Source: Symsagittifera roscoffensis
Taxonomy: Eukaryota; Xenacoelomorpha; Acoela; Convolutidae
Assembly: GCF_963678635.1 (NCBI RefSeq)
Contig: NC_087067.1
Coordinates: 46,800,001 to 46,864,000 of the forward strand
DNA: 64,000 nucleotides
Direction: 5' to 3'
The notes below the pieces were generated by a model. That model did no database searches, was not told where the DNA came from, and worked only from the letters and a program-made list of their open reading frames with translations. Made by a program: the position numbers and the translations under genes. Of this stretch, positions 53,641 to 64,000 are shown piece by piece (within the stretch, counting starts at the first letter, position 1; each line of letters begins with the position of its first letter).

Positions 53641-55759
53641 AAATGCTCTTGACTTTTAAAAAGTTGATCGCAAGAAAAAACCTAATCCAATTTTGATTTC
53701 CATATATATAAATTCTATGGTATGAAAAAAGTTACCATTTGAAAAACTTACCAGTTGGTGGTCATGCAAACTAACATTTAGACATTCAAAACTTGTCTGC
53801 AGAAAAATTGAGCAAAAATATTCGAAGTTGGAGCACAAACTGTTTAAATATTAATGGACTACACCACAAAAATCTCTATTGGTTCATGAAACTGCGGCCG
53901 CGGAAATCTTTGTTTAGCATAAGATGGTAATTCTTACTAGTGAGTGACATTTTCTTCTGAATTATAAACAGTATGATCCAGACAAATACTATATTATTAC
54001 TTGGTTTATCCTAATCTGGCACTGAAAGCCCAAAAGACCCTGAAAATGAAGAGCGTAGTAATTGAACGGGCGATAATTGCTCTTACCATTTCCAAACTAG
54101 GAAAATGTATCAACTATGAAACACGCTCTGTATTTTCCAATTCTTCGGACTTGTCAATTTATTGAATTAAGCGGGGAACGCTAATTCACGCAAAATACTC
54201 CTCTCGTGCCGAATGTAAGCACAGCGGAGCAAGCGTATTCTATTTGCCAATGCCTTTGTTACGAATTGTCGCTGGTTACGAATTGTCGTTGTTACGACTT
54301 GTCACCCAACCCATGAAAAATCGCCTTATGAATTTATTTGACGCCTAGTTGCTTGCTTGTGCCATCATCGCGAATAAACTACGGATAGACAGTGATTCGG
54401 AGTCGACGAAAATAACGAAACTTGTCTAATGACATACTGCATCGAAGAAAGTCAGAGGTCAAAAATGTTGTCTACGTAAAGAAATGTGGGCTCTTTTTGC
54501 TCTTTTCAGTAGCAAATTTAGCGTGCACCGTAAAAACGATTTTTTTTGCCAAAACATTCCAAAAAGTGCCTAAAGATGTTGTTTTTGGCCTTTTTTCAAA
54601 AACTGCCTCTGGCGCAAAAAGTTTTTTTCTTAAAACAAGATCTTTATTGTGTGTTGAGAGAGCTCATAAAAGAAATTGGTTGGTTTAAATAAACTTCTTT
54701 TTTAATATAATGTGTTACGTTCAATCAAAAACTCAAAAACGACTAATATAACATATTCCTGTTTTTCTCAAGAATTCTCTTTCAGCTGATAGCATTATGC
54801 CTCACAGCATGGTGTAGTGTCTACTAATGAAGAAGATGCAGTAATTTAATAACTTCACCACATTGTGAATTATAAAATACAGTACAAATTGCGATAACCC
54901 AGCATCTACTGCTTCGCTAGTTAAGTCAAATTTAATTTGATTGCATTTTTTGCAAGACTATCATAAATGAGCTTCGCTTGAATGGAACTGGATTGTGCAG
55001 AAACAACATCAAAGTTCATTATAAATCACAACTTTACAACTTGGAAAAACTTTTGGGAAAAATATTTCAAAATCCTATTTTACTAACTTGATGGTCTTTA
55101 TTAGTTCCAACTCCCAATTTAAGCTCTGAATAGTTTTCTGATATTAAAGTAAAATTTTCCTGATATGAATTAAAATTTCACCGCCTGTAGCAGATTGAAA
55201 TATGTGCAACAGAATGCTGACTCTTTTTTGACCATCTTTGACTATTTTTTCGACCATCTTTGGCCCAATCTAAAAACTGCTTTGCCAAGTCCATTCACGT
55301 AAAAATCTCTTTAGGCTCAGTACAAGGATGCCGATTGAAAACTTATAAAAATGTTCGAGAACGCTAGAAAATTATTTGGGGTCAAAAAGAAAGTAAAAAG
55401 TTACTATACTCAGGTACAGATGTTACAGCATCAAAGAAAACTAACAAGCTCCTGGCACTGATTACCATTTATTTTGTTAACAAACAAGGAATCGTTTTAA
55501 TTAACCAAACTGCCTAAAGGTTTTTGTCCTGACTGATCAATGCCCTATCAAATAAATTTCATCTGATTTTGCGAAAAAAATAATAATTGCGTAACCGGTC
55601 AATTATTGGAAATAAATGGATGCTTTTTAAAATATTTTCTTTTTTGTTTTCTCTTTTTCTTTGTTTCTCGAACGCCTTCAGTTAATAGAATGTCTTTTGT
55701 TCAGAGTTCGCTTTGATCTTACTCGGTTAAAATTGTAGGTTAAGAAGTTCATTGTATGC
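53641..55759. other. no gene recognised
   Basis: A+T-rich, no convincing exon. An 88-codon frame at 54422-54688 has no recognisable motif. A GTTACGAATTGTCG-type short repeat occurs three times near 54258-54305. Confidence 0.3.
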
Positions 55760-55969
55760 NNNNNNNNNNNNNNNNNNNNNNNNNNNNNNNNNNNNNNNNN
55801 NNNNNNNNNNNNNNNNNNNNNNNNNNNNNNNNNNNNNNNNNNNNNNNNNNNNNNNNNNNNNNNNNNNNNNNNNNNNNNNNNNNNNNNNNNNNNNNNNNNN
55901 NNNNNNNNNNNNNNNNNNNNNNNNNNNNNNNNNNNNNNNNNNNNNNNNNNNNNNNNNNNGGTTGCGCCA
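55760..55969. other. assembly gap (Ns)
   Basis: 210 consecutive N. Frames that run through it are not evidence of coding. Confidence 0.99.
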
Positions 55970-58900
55970 CTTAAACCATAAATTTCGTTTTTTTATCCAT
56001 TTTTTTTCTGAAAACATTCTCAACTTCCAAATTATTAGAACTATTTTTGCAAAAATAAGGCTCATTGAATTTCATGAACTACTTATCATCGACTAAAGGA
56101 GAGAATCTGATTTTTTTGTTCCTTTTGATTCAAAATTGTGTCGAATAACTTGTTGTTTTAAGCTCATCCAAAAAACTGTAAAGACACCACTTTGCCAAAT
56201 CTTTAAGCGCCATAGGCAATTTAGAAAAACCTTTCCGGCTTTTTTGGAAAGTTTTTACGAAAAAACTGCTTTTTGGGCACGCGCCTCTAACAATTAGTAA
56301 GCATTGGTACCAGTGGCGCGCTTGCGAAGTTTTGGGTAGGTCATCCAAAAATGGATATAGTAAAGTACTACTTCAGTGATCGAATCTTGGAATAAAAAGC
56401 TTCCCTCGAATCTACAGATTTCTCTTGAAATGAAAGTGAAGAGATTTTTCCATTTGATTGAAAGCGTTATTTCAGCTCCACTTGGCAAGAAATTTGGTGA
56501 TTGTTTCAAATTGAATTGAGGCAAGCTAATTAGTCACATCAATGCCATACACGACTCAAACTTAAACACTTAAAAATTTGATATTATCAGTCTAATTTGT
56601 CAATATTTCCAAAAACTAATCGAGACCAATTAAAAGGCAAACAAAAAATTAAGGGCTTTGCCTTGATACGAGCAGTCTTGTTTTTACTCGGTCATTTTTC
56701 GGCGATTGAAGTAATAGATTTTAACAAAAAAAATCTTGTACCCCATTGAAGTTATCGACTCCTTGGAACAAAATTTCAACAGATATTTTATCTCCGATTA
56801 TTTGTTGGAAAGTTTTGGGAGTTTGAAAATTGGGAACTTGGCCCTGCTCTCGACTGATTTATGCGCACTTGAAGATTTTATCCATAATCCTGAAAGTATA
56901 ACGCAAGTTTTTCATGCGTGGCGAATTACCCCACACAACAAAATCGTTCCAAATTTAATTGAGGCTAGCTAATTGGTCCAAACAATTTCATATGACTCAA
57001 GTTTTCATATTTGATCTTTGATACTGTCCAAAACTTATAGTTTTCCAATATGTTATTTTCCAAAAATCTATTCGATATGAGTTAATGGGCAGTTGGAACA
57101 TTCAGGGTTGCCCTTATATACGAGCAGATTTGATTACATACACGACTCAACTTGCAACACTTAGTTTTTGATAGTATCAGTCTAAAATTCATAGTTTTGC
57201 CAATATTTAATTTACCAAAAATTATTCGAGACCAATTACAGCGCTCTCGGAACATTCATGAACCGGGCAATCGGAGCCATTTTTAAAACGCCTTGATTCG
57301 TCAGTTAATTGAAAAATGAACTTTTCCCTAAATGAAAACCAAGCGACGCTAGTAGACTCAAAAATCAAGGTTCTGAAATATTTAAAACATAAGTTTTCCA
57401 CAAAGAGTTACCTTTTTGTTGAGCGAAAACTGTTCAGCGGCTAGAACGTGAAAAGTTCACGATAGTCTAGGAAAAGTGCAATAGTTATATCCCTACACAA
57501 ATCAAGCCTTAAAGATAGGTACTAAGATTTCTGGGAGTGCATTCAAAAAACAAATAAACAGATTTCAGCGATGTCTCCGAAGTTTTTATGACTTTGAAAA
57601 ATATCCAAAAATTCTTTGGGAACGCCTCTCCCTGGGCGATTGAGTTTGAAACCTGATAAGCGAATATGCATGTTTGCCAATTAGTAAAGTGTTAAGGAAA
57701 GCGGCTTTACCTGCTTTTTGTCATCTTGTCTTTTTTCTTTTAATGAACAATATGACAATTTTTGTTCAGTTGTAACTCTCTAAGCTACCATAAAATACCG
57801 TAAAAATGGCATCTTTTCGTGTCAGATCTCCATAATTTATTTCCTAGTTATTCCTTTTATCCTAACAGACACTTCCTCATTTTCGGTATTTTCGGTATTT
57901 TCGGTTAAGTAGGAAGAAATGATTGCGACTTTTGAAAATCATCAGAAAAAATTGTGCTACGAAAAAATCACCCTCAGAAATACGTACCACTATGTCAACA
58001 AATATGGTAGGGAAATACTATATTATTTGGAGTTTTTTATCCTTTTTTTTAAAATCATTTTGCCTTTTTGGTACTCTCCCAAGCCACAGTAAATTTTAAG
58101 CGTACAGTTTCATAGAATATATAAGTTGTAAATTTCCTAAAAAGATAATTTTTTATTATACGTGTAATGTCATGAATTATTGATTTTTTGGTGAAGACAA
58201 TCCCGCTTAATACAGAATAAAAAACTGAGTCAAATCTATTTATGTCATTTTGCACCAATTAAGAGTTGTTAGTGTTTAGGCCAAATACATCACTTAAATC
58301 AAAAGACATTATTTGAAACTTGAAAAGGAGAGTTTGAAAAAAGTTCAGAACATTTATGGCATGATTATTTCAAAAAAGTCACCCACCAAGCAAGCATTTA
58401 AACTTCTGGTGTAAGCAGAGCGGGAAAGAAAGAAAACATGTAAATCTTAGCTGTCTTTTTAACTGTTCTTTCTATGGAAAACAGAACATGTGAAAAGCTA
58501 AAAATGTTGCTAAAATTGAAATTTGTTGATATTCCAAGAGATGAAATAGCAAAACACTTACAGTTGAGTGTTGAGGTTAAATTTAGAGGAAACTGATATA
58601 ATGTTTAACCAAGTTTATTCAGTTTTTTCAGCTTTAATAGATTATAATTCAGCCGGAATGAAATAACACGGATTTCTCGTTATTCTGACTAAAACGACTA
58701 TTAGTAATTAAGTTTTATTATTTTAAGTTTATAATCATGATATTGCTTACCTGTTGATATTGGAAATCAGAAAGTCTGAGCCAGCAACTACGGAAAAATA
58801 TATGGAAATGATTTCTAAAGCCACGATGAGCCGATTAACATTTAACCTTATTTCCTTTTTAGCCAATAGGAATGCTCTTTTTAAATAATAAACAATAAAA

Positions 58901-60309
58901 AAAGGTTTTAAATTCTCCTAAGCTAGAACAATACAATGAGCAGAAAACGATAGGCAGCTAAATTTTTATTTATATTCTTCAATCTCTATAACTACGAAGG
59001 AAACCATACAAACATTTTAGCAGCTGAATTTGGTTATGCCCCAAATTATGACTAATCATCAGATATCATTCGAAAAAAATCAAAAAACCAACAAAATTTT
59101 TTTCGGATTCCAAAAATGCACGTTAAGTTCATGAAGCGTTCGGAAATTTCTAAAAATTTTGAGCTTGTTTTTCTTTCAGTGCGCAGTGAATATGTTAAGG
59201 GGGTTAAAAAGTAGGATTTTGTTGTTAAAATGGCTAAAGTTGCAACCTGCGCAGAAAAGGTTGGCTATAAGGTCTTTATAAGTTCTGGTCTTTATAAGTT
59301 CTGGTGATGAGTTTGGTAAATTAATCACTTATTGGGTCAGTGTCTTGCAATGACTTTGATCGATGTACCGAAGACATGTTATTCAAGAAAAAAGAGCCAG
59401 GTCATTTCGCAATTTCAATCCATCAGGCGGCGGACTTGTCAACTATTTCACTCTGCCTCGTTAATTAATGATTACTTTTTGGCTTAGCGGGTAGCTATAT
59501 TTGGAGGCAGTGTCGGGTCTATTTCATCGCTGTTTTGATTATCACAACTTAATGTGCTTTTTATTTATCATGTAGTATTATACCTAATCAGCGAAATATT
59601 AAAGAAGATGGGACAAGTAATCAATCGGCCGTGGGATTTGGAGAACTGAACCACTTCCATACATTAACTTCTATACGGGTCAAATTACAGCTAATATTAG
59701 TTTTAATGATAGTTTCCAACGTTTTGATTTTTTCTTAAAAAGGGGACGCTTCAAAGTTTTGCTCGAAAGTTTTTCGATGAATCCGTCGAGAACATTGGAG
59801 AACTTAGTTAAAGAAAAGTTTTCAGCGCTTTTGATCAATTTTGGGAATCGATTAAATAGAACTTCCTTCGCGCTTCCTCTCAAAATTTTCGTATAATTGA
59901 CTAAAATCCGGAAAAAATGAGGATTAGTTGGCCAAAATGGATGTATTGTGTGGATAACACCAAAATGAGGCCTTTTGGGAAAATTTTGAAAATCAGAATC
60001 GAGTGAAGGGAGATCCCGCCCTCCTCGACAGGCTAATTTGGTAGCAAGATTTGGGAATCGTTGTCTAAAAATTGATTGCCTAGATGCTGCATAGCAAATT
60101 AGTCAGGTTTAAAGATTCGAAAGTTTATTCGATGGATTTCTTTGTCTGTTCGTTTTCAAATATCGGTTCATCAATTTTGCATGTGCGAGGCTATAATTTG
60201 AAAATATCACTCAAATCTGGCAGTGTTTTTGCATTTGGCAGGTCAATTTTTACGGATGGAAAGAAACTAAGGCCAAGGGATTTTTTTTCAGGCAAAATCA
60301 AATATTTAA
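55970..60309. other. no gene recognised; MITE end fragments
   Basis: A+T-rich. Ends of the hairpin MITE family are visible as GGGCTTTGCCTTGATACGAG at about 56651 and GTTGCCCTTATATACGAGCA at about 57106. A repeated block (GAGGCAAGCTAATTAGTC at 56518, GAGGCTAGCTAATTGGTC at 56962) suggests another old repeat. TTTTCGGTATTTTCGGTA is repeated near 57885. Confidence 0.35.
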
Positions 60310-60383
60310 AATGGAAAGAAACTTTGACACGATTTTTTTTTCAAAACTACACGAAAAAAACTCCACAGACTCCACATCAGAGG

Positions 60384-60812
60384 TGTAACCGCTAACGAGG
60401 TTTCCGCTAATCGGTAGCTATAGCTAAGTGTCGTTTGCTAGTCGCTATATCGCTAATTAAACTAAAAACACACCAGAATAAACCAATCATGATCCATGCC
60501 TAAAACATTAATTGTAAGGCTGAAATTATTTATAGTTTCAGTCAGAAAAGAACAAATTTAACTTAGAAAGCATTTGCATTTCCTCTCCTCTACCTCGCAA
60601 GAATAGAAACTATATACAAGATCTCTTGAGACTAGCAAATATAAGAGTATGATTAGGATCAGTATTAGAACAAGAAAATGCACGGTTCTATCCGGCCGAA
60701 AAGAAAACAGCGTGACGAACAGACGGTGTACCATGTCCAAAATTACTCTATGAAAAAGTCACTTCGTAGCGTAGTTGATTTCATCTGGTGCGACCAAACG
60801 AGTCTCGAGCAG
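60384..60812 (+). repeat. array LTR 1
   Basis: From TGTAACCGCTAACGAGG to about CGAGTCTCGAGCA. Contains the antisense membrane-segment frame at 60558-60740. The sequence just before it (CATCAGAGG) is short and purine-rich and repeated before each LTR, as a polypurine tract would be. Confidence 0.6.
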
Positions 60813-60883
60813 ATTAATACTAATATAGATTTAGAAAAACCAGAAAGAGTTTAGACAAATTAGAGAAGAGAAAAACCAACAAA

Positions 60884-61066
60884 ATGTTAAACCAAATCGA
60901 AAAAAGATATAACTACTTTCCTTTCTCTCTCAATAAGTCTAATCAAATCAAGCCAATACTAAAGCCGAAACGAGGTTACAACACAGACGACAAACCAAAT
61001 ATCTGGATCGCAACGCAAAAAAGAAGCCTACGACAATTTTTCACAACTATTTATGCAGTTATGTAA
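60884..61066 (+). CDS. small conserved ORF after array LTR 1
   Basis: 60 codons from MLNQIEKRYNYFPFSLNKSN through KPILKPKRGYNTDD to FFTTIYAVM and a stop. It lies 70 bases after the LTR, where the leader and gag start lie in LTR elements. The same peptide is encoded at 62360-62542 with mostly conservative differences, although noncoding sequence around it has also changed. It is basic with a central Lys/Arg-Gly-Tyr patch. I recognise no domain; a remnant of a gag N-terminus is possible. Confidence 0.4.
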   Translation: MLNQIEKRYNYFPFSLNKSNQIKPILKPKRGYNTDDKPNIWIATQKRSLRQFFTTIYAVM

Positions 61067-61860
61067 ACTGCAAAAAAATAGAGCCGTACAATAACTTTCT
61101 ATTACATCTTTAAAAATTATTCATAATTTTTTCTAATCTTTCTTTCAAATTGTTCACTTCGATTCAATTTTAAATCTAAATGATCAAGGCTTTCCTCGGA
61201 CCATTTAACAAATTTAATCCCAACTCTTAATATAGAGTCTAACGATTTTAAGCATCAATTCACTTTCCAACCCTTCTATAAGACCCAGCATTAACTAACA
61301 TTGTGTTTCAATGAACTAACCATTCGATTTCAGCTAAAAAGTGAAGAACTACGGAAACTCTTCTTTTTATTGAAACACTCCTCTTAATTGACCCAGGCCT
61401 AAAACAAATCTTAGCACTAGTAAGAATATAATTAATACCTAACGATCTACTTTTATTCTAAATGAGCCTGAGCCTTGCGGATTGATTTACTATTCTCCAA
61501 CCCTCAATCTCATATCGATCCCCATTTAAGTAAGATTAAGTTTACTTAGTTGTGAAGAAAGTCACACTCGTTTGAGAGCAGTAAAAATCCTTCTATTGAA
61601 TTGATATGTTTTCCCAACTCCTCTTGCCACGACAATACAACCCGAGGATTAGGCTAACCTCACAAAAAGCGTATGAACTAACAGTTTAGGAAACAGAAAC
61701 TGATACTTGTCTCTTGCATCTATCATTATAAAACTTATGTCAAAAGATAGTTTAGGAAATATTCAAATACTAATTCTCCATAATTGTCTAATACAATCAA
61801 AAACGATTGATTTTTTTTTCAAATCTACACGAAAAAACTCCACACACTCCACATCAGAGG

Positions 61861-62292
61861 TGTGACCGCTAACAAGGTTTCCGCTGATCGGTAGCTATAG
61901 CTAATTGTCGTTCGCTAGTCGCTATGTCGCTAATTGAACTAAAAACACACCAGAATAAACCAATCATGATCCATGGCTAAAACATTAATTGTATGGCTGA
62001 AATTACTTATAGTTTCAGTCAGAAAAGAACAAATTTAACTTGGAAAGCAGTTGCATTTCCTCTCCTCTACCTGGCAAGAATAGATAATATATACAAGATC
62101 TCTTGAGACTAGCAAATATAAGAGTATGATTAGGATCAGTATAAGAACAAGAAACTGCACGGTTCTATCCGGCCAAAAAGAAGACAGCGGAACGAACAGA
62201 CGGTGTACCATGTCCAAAATTACTCTATGCAAAAGCCACTTCGTAGCGTACTTAATTTCATCTGTTGCGACCAAACGAGTCTCGTGCAGACT
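61861..62292 (+). repeat. array LTR 2
   Basis: TGTGACCGCTAACAAGG to about CGAGTCTCGTGCA. Closely matches LTR 1. The antisense frame at 62035-62274 encodes LVLILILIILLYLLVS, matching the 43 kb LTR at protein level. Confidence 0.6.
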
Positions 62293-62359
62293 AATACTAA
62301 TTTAGATGTAGAAAAACCAGACAGATTTTAGACAAAATATTTAAAGAAAAACCAACAAA

Positions 62360-62542
62360 ATGTTAAATTAAATCGAAAAAAGATATAACTTCTTTCCTTT
62401 CTCTCTCAATAAGTCTAACCAAGTTAAGCCGATCTTAAAGCCGAAACGAGGTTACAACTCCGACGACAATCCAAGTATCTGGATCGCAAAGCAAAAAAGC
62501 AACCTACGACAATTTTTCAAAACTATTTATGCAGTTATATAA
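62360..62542 (+). pseudogene. second copy of the small array ORF, early stop
   Basis: Same frame as 60884-61066 but with TAA at codon 4. After that it stays open: IEKRYNFFPFSLNKSN, KPILKPKRGYNSDD, IWIAKQKSNLRQFF. About ten residues differ from copy 1. Confidence 0.4.
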
Positions 62543-62564
62543 ACTGCAAAAAAATAGGGCCCTA

Positions 62565-62925
62565 AAAATTTTATGAGCTGAATATTTTTCGAATTACAAA
62601 TAATAAATGTTATACATATACACCCAAATATACAAAAAAGCAAAAATTAGTTAGTGTAAATTTTTCAACAATCGATTTATATAAATTTTGTGTCTTTGGC
62701 TCCTTGATTCTTGAGGACCATCACTGTTTTTTTTTTCATCTAAGACAAAAACAGAATTTTTAACACCTATTTTAATCACAAAACAAGATCATCAAGATTT
62801 TCTTGGATCTTAAACCAATTTCATTTTCTTTAAAAACTGCAAAACTACTTCTATCAAGGCGTATCCTGGCTTAACTTAAATTCAATTTTGTTCATTTAAA
62901 TCAGTTCACCAAGATTTCTATTACA
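62565..62925. other. interior segment present only in array unit 2
   Basis: Unit 2 has about 360 bases here that unit 1 lacks; unit 1 runs from AATAGAGCCGTACAATAAC directly to CTATTACATCTTTAAAAAT. Either unit 1 lost it or unit 2 gained it. No coding frame or inverted ends are visible. Confidence 0.6.
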
Positions 62926-63668
62926 TCTTTAAAATTTATTCATAATTTTTTCTAATTTTTCCTTCAAAATTTTTACTTCGATTTAATTTTAAATCTAAAT
63001 GATCAAGGTTTTCCTTGGACCATTTAATAAATTTAATCCCAACTCTTAATATAGAGTCTAACGATTTTAAGCATCAATTCACTTTCCAACCCTTCTATAA
63101 GACCCAGCATTAACTAACATTGTGTTTCAATGAACTAACCCTTCAAATTAAGGAAACTCATCTTTTTTTTGAACCACTCCTCTAATTGACCCAGGCCTAA
63201 AACAAATCTTAGCACTAGTAAGAATTTAATTAATACCTAACGATCTACTTGTATTCTAAATGAGCCTGAACTTTGCGGAATGGTTTACTATTCTCCAACC
63301 CTCAATCTTATATCGATCCCCAATTAAGTAAGGTTAAGTTTACTTAGATGTGAAGAAAGTCACACTCGTTTGAGAGCAAAAAAATAATCATTCAATTGAA
63401 TTGATATGTTTTCTCCCCAAACTTTCTTGCCACGACAATACAACCGGAGGATTAGGCTAACCTCACAAAAAGCGTATGAACCATCAATTCAGTAAATAGA
63501 AGCTGATACTTGGTTCCTGCATCTATCATTAATAAATAAAACTTATGTCAAAAGATAATTTAGGAAAAAAACATAGACTAATTCTCCGTAATTGTCTAAT
63601 ACGACCAAAAACGATTGATATTTTTTCAAATCTACACGAAAAAAACTCCACAGACTCGACATCAGAGG

Positions 63669-63935
63669 TGAGACCGCTAACGAGGTTTCCGCTTATTGGT
63701 AGCTATAGCTAATTGTCGTTCGCTAGTCGCTATGTCGCTAATTGAACTAAAAACACACGAGAACAAACCAATCATGATACATGGCTAAAACATTAATTGT
63801 AAGGCTGAAATTAATTATAGTTTCAGTCAGAAAAAACAAATTTAACCTAGAAAGCAGTTGCTTTTCCTCTCTTCTACCTCGCAAGAATAGAAAATATATA
63901 CGAGATCTCTTGAGTGCGACCAAACGAGTCTCGAG
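63669..63935 (+). repeat. array LTR 3, internally deleted
   Basis: TGAGACCGCTAACGAGG to CGAGTCTCGAGCA, but about 180 bases are missing at GAGATCTCTTGAG|TGCGACCAAACG (about 63913), removing the whole antisense membrane-segment frame. Confidence 0.6.
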
Positions 63936-64000
63936 CAGAATAATACTAATATAGACTTAGAAAAACCAGACAGAGTTTAAACAAATTAAATTAGAGAAAA

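Larger units (their letters stand above)
60310..64000 (+). mobile_element. tandem LTR-internal array, incomplete at window end
   Basis: Three successive units start at about 60330, 61800 and 63605, each opening with CTACACGAAAAAA(A)CTCCACA and CATCAGAGG then an LTR beginning TGT(A/G)ACCGCTAAC. Units 1 and 2 have an LTR of about 430 bases, a 60-codon ORF and about 700-1100 bases of noncoding interior; unit 3 is cut by the window. The LTRs are distantly related to those at 40427-43500, in opposite orientation. Such LTR-interior-LTR-interior arrays arise by recombination between LTRs. No gag-pol is recognisable. Confidence 0.65.

Noticed and set aside
54422-54688. 88-codon frame with hydrophobic stretches
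   Set aside because: No clear start context, no motif, and A+T-rich composition equal to its flanks.
55727-56096. Open frames crossing the N run
   Set aside because: They are open only because N codons contain no stops.
56736-56972. 78-codon + strand frame
   Set aside because: It starts at a TTG and its end overlaps a dispersed repeat block also seen at about 56510; no protein support.
60310-64000. CRISPR-like or satellite array of short repeats
   Set aside because: The repeat unit is 1.5-1.8 kb and is an LTR plus interior; there are no short regular repeats with spacers, and the genome is animal.

Overview
The window is nuclear DNA of an invertebrate animal. The main evidence is a ten-exon, GT-AG-spliced Ariadne-1-type RBR ubiquitin ligase gene on the + strand (start codon 16715, stop 26590). 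The DNA is strongly A+T-rich and crowded with animal-type transposons: Penelope-like, CR1/Jockey-like and REL-endonuclease LINEs, an LTR element with an envelope-like gene, tRNA-derived SINEs and many MITEs. There are no operons, ribosome binding sites or CRISPR arrays. I cannot name the species. The Ariadne protein is rather divergent, which suggests a fast-evolving lineage.

Layout. 1-6700: two decayed + strand LINEs, a CR1/Jockey-like one (about 800-3560) and one with an R2-type C-terminal endonuclease (4684-6691). 6945-16470: a nested complex. Its core is a Penelope-like element (PLE) with direct terminal repeats (7331-7684 and 14785-15136), an upstream ORF1, a reverse transcriptase with a PHD-like zinc finger between motifs B and C, and a GIY-YIG endonuclease. 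A 5'-truncated but otherwise intact CR1-like LINE lies antisense inside it (10428-14115). Inverted PLE fragments flank it on both sides, and the right one carries a LINE tail and a MITE. A hairpin MITE (16264-16465) then precedes the Ariadne start codon by 250 bp.

16715-26590: Ariadne. Its two large introns hold SINEs and a MITE. 27180-35030: MITEs, a lone terminal exon on the - strand (30060-30262), and a local tandem duplication (about 30868-32170 and 32937-34930) whose second copy gained two insertions. 36015-36640: a terminal exon ending in a membrane anchor. 40427-43500: a short LTR element with a broken envelope-like gene and no visible gag-pol. 43948-44335: the first exon of a probable type II membrane protein on the - strand. 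44795-49362: a cluster of one MITE family. 50464-51572: a large foldback element. 55760-55969: assembly gap. 60310-64000: a tandem array of LTR-internal units, cut by the window edge.

What stands out: (1) the CR1-like LINE has ORF1 and ORF2 in one frame, separated only by UGA followed by CUAG, and ORF2 has no ATG until after essential endonuclease residues, so stop-codon readthrough is strongly suggested; (2) the PLE reverse transcriptase carries an in-frame PHD-like finger; (3) the LTR array carries a repeated 60-codon ORF just after the LTR and an antisense membrane-segment ORF inside the LTR; (4) a MITE family with a conserved terminal hairpin has a within-window empty site that fixes its boundaries. 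All homology calls come from reading motifs by eye; no database was searched.
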